NCBI GenBank assembly: GCA_900128585.1 | Contig: LT642499.1 | Location: 1 to 16,083 of the forward strand | Direction: 5' to 3' | DNA length: 16,083 nt | DNA from: Stramenopiles sp. TOSAG23-3 | Lineage: Eukaryota; Sar | Part shown: piece after piece, positions 1-7,253 of the stretch | How the letters are laid out: each line of letters begins with the position of its first letter | Position numbering within the stretch: position 1 is the stretch's first letter | Made by a program: the position numbers and the translations under genes | Notes under the pieces: model-generated | Seen by the model: the letters and a program-made list of their open reading frames with translations, nothing else | Databases searched by the model: none | Told to the model about the DNA's origin: nothing

Positions 1-1
1 T

Positions 2-33
2 GATGATGTTGAAGATACGATGGAAGTTAAATC

Positions 34-72
<39 letters not shown>

Positions 73-439
73 ATTCATTGATTATGATTCATATGGTTCT
101 AGTAATAGTAGTAGTAGTAGTAGTAACAACAGCAAAAAGAGAAAAAGAGATGATGATGATGAGGAAGGTGAATATTATGTAACTCACAAAACCGATTGGG
201 GAACATTTTTATTTCGGTATGAAATAGTTAATAATATCCAAATTTTGCATTACCCTGAAGCATTGGGGTGGGGATGCATTAAATGGAAAAGACGTTGGAA
301 TCAAAAACTACACAACGAAAAAATAAAAATGTTTGTTGATGATGGTGAAGTAATACAACAAGAACAAGTAGATCAATATGAAAAAGCAAAAGTGAAACAA
401 TTACAAAGTCGAGAAAATCAATGGAGGGGATTTGAATAA
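2..439 (+). CDS. 3' end of an acidic, low-complexity protein of unknown function (5'-partial)
   Basis: The frame is open from base 2 to the TAA at 437-439, so the start lies upstream; the first in-window ATG at 20 need not be the start. The visible part begins with an Asp run encoded by a (GAT)n microsatellite (about 34-70), then a Ser/Asn run, then a basic KKRKR patch that could be a nuclear localisation signal, then another short Asp/Glu run. After this comes about 85 residues of normal complexity, rich in Trp, Lys, Glu and Gln and ending in WRGFE. I do not recognise this segment and assign no function. The gene is convergent with the VPS8-like gene. Alternative: a terminal exon of a longer multi-exon gene. 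The ordinary-looking C-terminal residues support real coding. Confidence 0.55.
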
Positions 440-469
440 AAACATACATATAATATATATAATAATAAA
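435..469 (+). promoter_or_regulatory. possible polyadenylation signals after the first gene
   Basis: AATAAA occurs at 435-440, overlapping the TAA stop, and again at 464-469, followed by an (AT)n run to about 497. This is the usual eukaryotic hexamer, but the DNA is so AT-rich that chance occurrence is likely. Confidence 0.2.
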
Positions 470-796
470 ATAACATATATATATATATATATATATCATT
501 ATATCATCTTCTAAAAATTCATCTTCACTTTTTTAATAAATTTCCCAAAGACAAATTTTTAAATTTCTTACCAGCATTTTCAAGATGCATTTTCAATTAC
601 CAGTACGTTCTAGTATATTAATATGCTATTGCGTCGATTACATTATTTTCTTTACATGCATTTAATGCATCATCTAATGCATAACCATCCGTATCTTTTA
701 AAAATGTTAAATATTAATGTTTTATCAAATTGACAAAGTAATTTTATAATTACAAATGTATATAATGATGGTGTCAATCTATTTTGACCAACATTA

Positions 797-2206
797 CTAC
801 GTATTATTATTATTATTATTATCAATATTATTGCCACTATGCATATGCATACTATTATTATGAAAACCATTATCATCATCATCATCATCATCATTACCAT
901 TCATCATAATTAGATTGTCGTTGTTACTACTACTAATATTATGATTACTATTTCTACGATTATTATTTTGTGTTTTAATAATTTGTTGTAAACAATTATA
1001 TTGTAAAAATTCATCATCAATACCATTTAAAATATCAGCTAAGCTATCACTATCACTACCAAAAATCTCCATAATCATATCAGTAGTTTTCACACGATCA
1101 ATTTCACTAAAACGTTTTAAATTATTTAATATAATTTTGTGAAATTTTTGTAATGAACTATTCTTGTTTTTATATGCTGAAGTGTTAGTAGCAGTAGTAC
1201 TATCACCATCATTGTTGTTGTTATTACTATTATTCTCACGAATTAAATAAGCATGTATATCTAATGCATATCGAAATGCTTGTATTTGATTTTGTGAATT
1301 ATTTAAAAATGATTCTAACGCATCTTTAAAATTTCCTTCGATTTCATGTAACACTGCTAATGCACTAGTATATTTCAATTCTTTTAATTGATATTTAAAT
1401 TGTGGTATGTCCGTAATTATTCGATTTAAATCCACTTTTTGTTCTTCATCGTCGTTCTTACTTCTAGCCGTACCATTATCATTATTATTCACTTCATCTC
1501 TATACTTTTTTAAAATATCTTTAATTGCATCTTCACATTTACTTATCTTATTATTGCTATTATTTTTACTTAATTCGATTAAACTATCTACAACATATTT
1601 AATATCAATTGCGATACCATTTTTATAAATAAAGCCAATGAAAATGGAAAAATATTTACTAATGCTTGTATATAATTGTACTTTGTCCATTTTTGCATTC
1701 ATTAATGCATCTGCTTTACCATCAACAATAACTTTATTAATCATTTTAATATAGGATAATAAATTATCCATACGTATAATACCATCGGTAATGGAATTGT
1801 AATATATATTGGAAAGAATATCAAATATTTGTTCACTATCAATCTCTAAGATTGTAATCAATGGTAAAAATCCATATTGATTATGTTTTGTAAATATCAA
1901 TTTTAATATTTGTTGCTTTGCATCGATTGTTGTTGTTGTTGTTGTTGCACTATTATTATTACTATTATCATGTTGACCAATAACTTTAACAATATATTCA
2001 AATAATTTATTTGAAAAATATTTTGTTGTCATTTGTGTAAAGGATGATTCAGTATTCTTATTATCATCGCTACTACTACTACTACTACTAATTTCATTAT
2101 TTTCTTCAATCAATTCACGTACAATATATTTAATTGGCTCTGCGTATTCATTAATACCTTTATTAAATATATATATCAATGCATCGTACAATTTATAATT
2201 CCGCAC
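797..2206 (-). CDS. VPS8: VPS8-like block 2: alpha-solenoid
   Basis: A 469-codon open frame whose first triplet (GTG at 2206) is not a start. The preceding frame ends VVRLCAE immediately upstream, and a one- or two-base indel joins the two. It opens with NYKLYDALIYIFNKGINEY, which matches the VPS8 solenoid, and later has SALAVLHEIEGNFKDALESF and EIDRVKTTDMIMEIF, typical helical-repeat text. Asn, Ser, Thr and Asp runs mark unconserved loops. The stop at 797 follows an (AAT)n Asn run. In the next frame the text continues as LTPSLYTFVIIKLLCQFDKT, which again fits VPS8, so the 797 stop is probably a frameshift product and not the natural C terminus. Confidence 0.6.
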   Translation of the reverse strand: MRNYKLYDALIYIFNKGINEYAEPIKYIVRELIEENNEISSSSSSSDDNKNTESSFTQMTTKYFSNKLFEYIVKVIGQHDNSNNNSATTTTTTIDAKQQILKLIFTKHNQYGFLPLITILEIDSEQIFDILSNIYYNSITDGIIRMDNLLSYIKMINKVIVDGKADALMNAKMDKVQLYTSISKYFSIFIGFIYKNGIAIDIKYVVDSLIELSKNNSNNKISKCEDAIKDILKKYRDEVNNNDNGTARSKNDDEEQKVDLNRIITDIPQFKYQLKELKYTSALAVLHEIEGNFKDALESFLNNSQNQIQAFRYALDIHAYLIRENNSNNNNNDGDSTTATNTSAYKNKNSSLQKFHKIILNNLKRFSEIDRVKTTDMIMEIFGSDSDSLADILNGIDDEFLQYNCLQQIIKTQNNNRRNSNHNISSSNNDNLIMMNGNDDDDDDDNGFHNNSMHMHSGNNIDNNNNNNT

Positions 2207-2683
2207 ATAAACGTACTACACCATCAATATCCAATTGTCTTGGATCTAAATGCAATACTGATTTTTCTACATCTGTTAAACGATTTAATTTTTTCAAATA
2301 TTGATATAAAATCTTGCATAATAATTGCTGGTATGTAATATACACGATCACATAAAATATATTTTTCTAATAATTCTAAAAAAATATATATTCTTGGTTT
2401 GTATTTACAAATCGTTTATAAATTGGACCAAATAATAAATCATTACGTTTGATTGTGGTACAATAATCCATACAAACTTCACATACAATATGTGTTGGAC
2501 CATGTTGTGCTTGATGTTGCAGATCTCTTCTTCTTCTCCTACTACTACTACTACTACTACTACTTGAATTGTTATTTAAAGAGGAAGTTAAATCTTCACT
2601 TAACTAATTTCAACATAATCCGCATTAATAAATCAGCAATGATACGATCATCCATTTTAGTTTTTACAGGACTATTTGTAATA

Positions 2684-3036
2684 TTATTCAACCAAGTTAT
2701 CATCGTTGTTATTAGTATCTGCCGCCGCATCCTCATCGTCGTTACTATCTATAACAACATCATCTGCATGGATAAATGCATAATGTTCTAATCCTAACAA
2801 TAATGCTTCAATCCATTCACCTTCATTTTTTAATGTACGTATTCGATCCGTCCATTTTTCTAATTTTGCAACTTGTAAATCAGAATGTGATAAAAAATAT
2901 AAACGATCATCATCATCACAACTTCGTATGGAATTAAAAAAAGAACGTGCTTGTTGTCCTTTTAATTTGATACTTTGTTGTGCCAATGTTGTTGTTGTTG
3001 TTGTTGTTGATGAACGTGCAGCGTTACTACTACTAC

Positions 3037-3068
<32 letters not shown>

Positions 3069-3967
3069 GTTGCTACTTTTTTACCTTTTGGTAATGTAGC
3101 ATATACTAAGGATGATTGTGATAAATCAATCGTTTCCATTTCAATTAACATTTCTGTATTTAAAAAACATACACGATAATCGATATTCATATATACTAAT
3201 ACATTACTTGAACTCCATTCTAACGCAACGATTGGACTATTTGTTTCAAATAATAATAAATGTTGCAACCGTTCTTGTTGCGTATTTGCTTCTGATCGAT
3301 GTACTGCTATTTTAATACATTCAATTGTTGTATCCCAACCACGTGCAATTATTGGTTGCAATGGTGAACGATCTGTTTTCATGGATCCACGTTTTGGTGA
3401 TTTATTTTTATTACTATTATTATTCATTTCTTGTTGTTGTTGTTGTTGTTTTCCTTTCTTTTTCTCTTCGCCAATAATACCCCAATTAACAGCAATACAT
3501 GGTAAATATTCACCTACCATTGTCGTCGTTCTATTGTTATTATTATTATTTGATGAATTATCATTTGATGGCAACGATGACGAAGACAATATGTCAACAT
3601 TATTATTCTTCGTTTTATCATAACGATCCCATTGTTTTAAACGTGTTGGTTCTGGAGTTAATGCAACAATAATTGTACTTGTATGGGAACTGAAGATTAA
3701 CAATTCAAATGCTGCTTTAAAACCATCTTGTTTACTTTTCTCAATATTTTGTAATACATGATCAGGTGCAGGTGGTAAAACGCTTAATGCAATTTTACTA
3801 CCTGTACTTTCATTTACTAAACAACGACGATCGACATACCATGTAAATAAACGTTTATTAAATGTTAATAAATTAATACGTCCTTTAATATCTAAACTAG
3901 CAGCACTTAAACTAGTTTTATTAGATGGCCAAAAACGTAAATTGACTACAGGGCAATCATGGGCATC
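2684..3967 (-). CDS. VPS8: VPS8-like block 1: end of beta-propeller and start of solenoid
   Basis: One uninterrupted frame of about 425 codons. It enters from 3967 with CPVVNLRFWPSNKTS, runs through LFTWYVDRR and FELLIFSSHTSTIIVALTPEP, and reaches the solenoid start. No stop separates the Met codon at 3703 from the upstream residues, so that Met is internal and not a start. Propeller-like strands (IVALEWSSSNVLVYMNID) precede RSFFNSIRSC and YFLSHSDLQVAKLEKWTDRI, the junction typical of VPS8. Four low-complexity insertions (Ser/Asn, Gln, Asn-Ser, Thr) are coded by trinucleotide repeats. The frame stops at 2684 after an Asp/Asn-rich stretch, and homology resumes in the next frame with KTKMDDRIIADLLMRIM. 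Confidence 0.65.
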
Positions 3968-3980
3968 GTTTTGACGAAGA

Positions 3981-4064
3981 ATTATTATTCTTCGTTATAT
4001 CATAACAATCCCATTGTTTTAAACGTGTTGGTTATGGATTTAATGGAACAATTAAATTGGTACT
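3981..4064. repeat. diverged direct copy of 3599-3683
   Basis: The 84 bases from 3981 match 3599-3683 at roughly 85-90%, including the shared string CCCATTGTTTTAAACGTGTT. The original codes part of the VPS8 propeller; the copy is not in frame with the VPS8 reading. The copy begins just where VPS8 homology stops (about 3967), so it marks the broken 5' edge of that gene. Confidence 0.8.
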
Positions 4065-4323
4065 TTTGGTTTTAGTTATGCACTTATATATATATGTATT
4101 TTTAGTTTTGTTGGTTGTTTTTTTGGTTTTTTCCTCCAAACGTTCAAAATAATGGATGGTGGGGAAGGGAGTTCGGAATTTAAGGTTTTCATATAGCAGG
4201 TAAATAGTACTATTGTGTGTGTAAAAGAACAAACATCATCTCCCAGTTGCCTCTCATTTACCTCTGAGAAAGAAGATGACACTGTTGGTGATTTTGATTT
4301 CTTTGTTTGTTTTGCATTCATTC
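4065..4323. other. gap without a recognised gene
   Basis: Between the duplicated VPS8 piece and the giant-gene fragment. The minus strand is open at 4076-4333, starting LKSRMNAKQTKKSKSPTVSS. Its first residues could be a drifted continuation of the giant-gene fragment at 4324-4488, where the family has LKKLEAVK. The rest resembles nothing I know, and there is a T-rich run near 4095-4135. No secure gene. Confidence 0.3.
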
Positions 4324-4488
4324 TACTTTTCAACCTAAGCTTTTGCTGTATTATCCACCGCTGCTTTAGCTGCTGAACTTCCAGTACTTCTTAATATTGC
4401 TTTTTGTAAATGATCAATAAAATTACCATGCATAACAAGTACTCCCAGTACCACCTGTACTTGCAGGAGCTGCCAACTAGCTTTTTGT
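4324..4488 (-). pseudogene. fragment of the giant STG-repeat gene family
   Basis: On the minus strand the segment reads PASTGGTGST, then after an insertion RSTGSSAAKAAVDNTAKA and a stop. The giant gene reads PTSTGGTGSTGASGSSAAKAAVDNVATA at 11493-11592. At DNA level 4343-4388 and 4438-4488 are near copies of that region, including CCACCGCTGCTTTAGCTGCT. The insertion (about 4389-4437) and a stop break the frame. The orientation is the same as the giant gene's. No function is likely. Confidence 0.75.
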
Positions 4489-4550
4489 TGTTTCTAAAAG
4501 TTCTTTTAGTCTTATTTCTTCTTTGTATATCTTATTATTTTTATATACAT

Positions 4551-4963
4551 GTTTTTAATGTTTTAAAGGTTGATGTTGGGTATGTATATTGTTTTTTTGA
4601 TGTATTTTTATTTTGTTTGAGAGAAAACAGATACAACTTTGTAGGTGGTATGTAAAGTGAAAATATTAGAAAAGTTTGGATGATGTAAATTGGAAAAAAT
4701 TTTCAAAATTATTATATAGGAATAGTATGGAAAATGGATAGTGGATGTTGGGATGTTTTTATTTTTTTGTTGTTGTTGTTGTTGTTGTTGGAAATGTTGC
4801 TGTTGGGTATGTGATAAATACAATATTGTTTTTATGATATTGTTTTTGAAAGGTGTTGTTTGAAGGTGTTGGTTGGAGAGGATGGTAAGGGATAAAGATG
4901 GGGAATGGATTGGTGATGGAAAAGGATGGTTATTGGTGATGGAATGTAATGGAAGGGATGTGT
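4551..4963. other. C-depleted G/T/A stretch with (GTT)n
   Basis: By my count only 6 C occur in 413 bases on the + strand, while G is common (for example around 4861-4960), giving extreme strand asymmetry. A (GTT)n run lies near 4768-4791. No credible gene is seen. The boundary at about 4963 coincides with the start of the + strand giant-gene fragment. Confidence 0.7.
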
Positions 4964-5279
4964 GACCAATGGAAAGAAAAAGTTGGAGGAACTTGAAAAG
5001 GTCTTGGATAAAGACCTTCCATCGGAGGCGAGGGAAAAGTTGGAGCAGGAGAAGGAAGCTCTTAACAGATCGGTTGCGGAAGAAGAAGCTGAGGTCAATG
5101 TGACCAAAGATAAGAGAAAGGCAACAAAGGACGAAGATAAACTTCGAAGGTTAAAGGATGCAGCACGTAACGAGACAAATCCGGTAAAGAAGAAGCTGTT
5201 GCAGAAGATTGATGTGCAACAGCAGAATTTGACGGACATAGCCGAAGCCGAGAATAAAAAGGTGAAAGCGGAAGATGGT
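4950..5279 (+). pseudogene. fragment of the giant gene family: coiled-coil block, inverted
   Basis: About 104 residues from NGKKKLEELEKVLDKDLPSE to IAEAENKKVKAED align without gaps to the giant protein (minus strand, about 10605-10915), with about 15 differences (roughly 86% identity). Many third-position differences are also present, so the parent was under selection and the copy is not recent. The block is Lys/Glu/Ala-rich and helical. The open frame runs from 4950, with no ATG before the homology and no pyrimidine tract for a splice acceptor. Homology ends just before GTGTAAGT, whose GTAAGT (5280-5285) would be a good splice donor. It is therefore either a lone internal exon of a paralogue or a relocated gene fragment. 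It points opposite to both the giant gene and the fragment at 4324-4488. Confidence 0.7.
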
Positions 5280-5285
5280 GTAAGT

Positions 5286-5780
5286 GAAAATGGATATATG
5301 CAGTACTGGGAGTACGGAATTAAATGCAAAATCCAATGCATCCAAATGTGTGTGTGCATGTGTGTGTAAATGTGCACAATTTAAATTCCGAAAAATTTTG
5401 TCCTCTTCTTTTTCATGTTTTTTTTTAGGGTTTTTGTTTGTAATGCTGTGTCCTTTACCTAATGCTGTATCCATCCTAAGTAATGTTTATTAATGCTGTG
5501 TCTATGTTATACAATGCTGTATGCATGCTATATAATGATACCTATCAATATTGTAATGTCTCCCTGCTCAAGTATAACAAAATGTCATTTTTGTCCCTTT
5601 TTAGCATATGCTGTGTCCACGGTATTGCTTCAATTCATTTCATCAGATTTTTACCAATTTCCAATAATTCTGCAGATGTTTAAGGTTTTAGTTTCAAAGA
5701 AATTTTTTATTAAAAAATTTTGAGTTTTGTTTGAGAGAATGGGAAAAAAAAATTTGACAAACAACATTATTTGAAAATAT
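5286..5780. other. gap with degenerate short repeats
   Basis: No gene recognised. It holds a GT-rich patch near 5346-5368, a T8 run near 5420, and a loose tandem array at about 5441-5562 built on (T)AATGCTGTRTCC. Confidence 0.5.
5441..5562. repeat. degenerate ~20-bp tandem repeat with core AATGCTGT
   Basis: AATGCTGTGTCC, AATGCTGTATCC, AATGCTGTGTCT and AATGCTGTATGC recur about every 20-30 bases, with shorter decayed units between. A further ATGCTGTGTCC lies near 5609. Function unknown. Confidence 0.55.
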
Positions 5781-5781
5781 G

Positions 5782-5831
5782 TGCGTATAAATATATATAC
5801 AATGCGTATATATATATATAATTTATACGCA
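5782..5831. repeat. 11-bp perfect inverted repeat, possible hairpin
   Basis: TGCGTATAAAT (5782-5792) and ATTTATACGCA (5821-5831) are exact reverse complements around a 28-base AT-rich loop that carries a further TGCGTATA (5803-5810). It lies about 20 bases past the stop (5853-5855) of the minus-strand fragment, so it could sit in that gene's 3' UTR. Confidence 0.6.
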
Positions 5832-5852
5832 ATTATAATTTATTGTTTTAAT

Positions 5853-6180
5853 TTACTCATGATAATTCCTGTACTCTTCTTCAAAAGAATTACAATAACC
5901 ATGAAATAATCTATCTTGCACTAATGTGTTGATATACCCATAATCGAGAAATAATAATAAAGGTAAATAGATGGTATCAAACTAGTCATAGCAATTGATG
6001 AAGAACGAATTGTCATATAGGAAGGCGGGGAGAATAAATTGTCACTATCAATTTTGGTTGTCTGTTTCGTAATATCACATCAACTACTGTTGTATTTACC
6101 ATATCATATTGTATATTCAATGTGTGTATGACAACCATTTTTTTGAAGCTATAAATTCAGTGCCTCATTTAGATGATGAT
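5853..6180 (-). pseudogene. coding-looking fragment spread over three frames, unknown product
   Basis: I do not recognise the product, but the text looks like protein. One frame (6138-6013) gives MVVIHTLNIQYDMVNTTVVD. An overlapping frame gives KIDSDNLFSPPSYMTIRSSS and then IAMTSLIPSIYL. A third, ending at 5853, gives LLLFLDYGYINTLVQDRLFH and ends FEEEYRNYHE. Each switch is consistent with a one-base indel, and the join SIYLPLLLFLDYGYI would be hydrophobic and could be membrane- or core-forming. Open runs of about 40 codons next to each other are unusual in DNA this AT-rich. It may be a C-terminal exon of a broken gene. Upstream (6181-6398) the minus strand is also open in two frames, without convincing continuity. 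Confidence 0.35.
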
Positions 6181-6392
6181 AAATAAAGCGTAATATCTTT
6201 GGACTTTATTTTGCAAAACCGGTTAATTTGACAGTATGTGTATATACCGTGCTGTACATGTTGTAGAGCTAGATAGTAGCAACGCAGCATTAAGGAATAA
6301 TTGTTTGTATGTATACAATAGTTTTCCATTAAAAAGCGAAGCGCACACGAACAAAAGCTAACAAGAAGCCGTTGCCTTCGTTGCATTATCAG

Positions 6393-6527
6393 TATCATTT
6401 TATCTGATCTAAATCATTTTATCTTATATATAAATCATTTTATCTTGTATATAAATCATTTTATCTTATATATAAATCATTTTGTCTTATGAATCATTTT
6501 GTCTTATGAATCATTGTATCTAATTTT
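6393..6527. repeat. minisatellite, 21-bp unit shortening to 17 bp
   Basis: About seven head-to-tail units on the pattern AATCATTTTATCTTATATAT. The first four are about 18-21 bp; the last ones change ATC to GTC, lose the TATAT end (AATCATTTTGTCTTATG), and then decay. An (AT)n run follows to about 6540. No coding. Confidence 0.85.
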
Positions 6528-7060
6528 ATATATATATATAAAGAATAATAAAATCTAAAAGATTCTTTTTGATAAAATTGATGGTAGTACTTCTTTTTGA
6601 TTTCTTTCATTTAAGGTATAAAGTGGGTTTTCTCCTTCCAATTAGTGATATACTAATGAGTAAATGTACATCCTATATCAGCACTTCATGGCGAATGGCG
6701 ATATATTAAAATGGCGATGTATTTTTAAGGTTGAATTTTTCTTGATTTGTAAATCCAGAGAGAACTTCACTCTCTGGTAAATCTAGATCTGGGAAGACAA
6801 ATTATTTCAATTATTGGAGAGAGGATGAGAGAATACATTAGTAGTACAATAGAAATACGATGTATTATAATATAGTGCTATAGAGGTGCTAAAACTTTTA
6901 TTAAAACCACTACCACCCACCACCTGCGCCCCACCACCATAACCACCTCCTACTTTTTTTTCAATTTTCACTAAGAAGAAGTTGTAGAAAACAAACTAAA
7001 AAAAAAAATAAATATATAAAAAAAGATATCAAAAGATATGAAAGATAATATATTATACAT
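6528..7060. other. gene-poor stretch with a hairpin and a C-rich patch
   Basis: No gene recognised. It contains the small palindrome ATTAGTGATATACTAAT (6641-6657). It also contains a stem at 6755-6777 (CCAGAGAG, 7-base loop, CTCTCTGG) with outer arms GATTT/AAATC at 6744-6748 and 6779-6783. A CCACC-rich patch (6906-6951) would read Gly-rich on the minus strand. A-rich DNA with AAAGATAT motifs leads into the (AT)n block. Confidence 0.5.
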
Positions 7061-7250
7061 ATAAAGATAAAATATATATATATATATATAAATATATTGT
7101 ATCAATCTATATCTATATATATATATATATATATAATACATATAAAGATACAATATATATATATATATATATATATAAACATATATATCATATCAATCTA
7201 TATATATATATATAAAGATACAAGATACATATATATTCTATCAATCTATA
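7061..7250 (+). repeat. compound (AT)n tandem repeat, three units, immediately upstream of the dioxygenase start
   Basis: Three units alternate two conserved boxes: ATAAAGATAMAA at 7061, 7142 and 7212, and TATCAATCTATA at 7100, 7191 and 7239, with (AT)n runs of variable length between. The last unit ends 3 bases before the ATG at 7254, so it must include the promoter and 5' UTR of that gene unless an upstream exon exists. Confidence 0.7.
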
Positions 7251-7253
7251 TAT

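Larger units (their letters stand above)
540..3967 (-). pseudogene. VPS8: VPS8-like CORVET/HOPS-type tethering subunit, 5'-truncated and frame-broken
   Basis: Read on the minus strand, the pieces line up in order with what I know of VPS8, the CORVET subunit that tethers early endosomes with Rab5. First comes the end of a beta-propeller. Then follows the conserved link: a Ser-rich step, WTDRIRTLKNEGEWIEALLL and the start of the alpha-solenoid. Then FLELLEKYILCDR, then LDPRQLDIDGVVRLCAE joined by a frameshift to NYKLYDALIYIFNKGINEY, a VPS8 signature. The solenoid then runs to about 600. At least eight changes of frame are needed, near 2690, 2600, 2370, 2300, 2203, 815, 695 and 615, and almost no homologous residue is lost at each. 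The N-terminal propeller and any C-terminal RING are missing. Asn, Ser, Thr and Gln runs interrupt the conserved segments. It is either a decayed copy or a real gene with indel errors. The family call rests on remembered motifs, not on a search. Confidence 0.7.

Noticed and set aside
1407-3623. Plus-strand hydrophobic open frames (1407-1628, 2453-2791, 2928-3179, 3381-3623)
   Set aside because: All lie opposite the VPS8-like coding blocks; their Leu/Val/Cys runs are the complements of Asn, Thr and Gln repeat codons.
6393-6527. CRISPR-like array
   Set aside because: Units are contiguous with no unique spacers, and the region is eukaryotic; it is a minisatellite.
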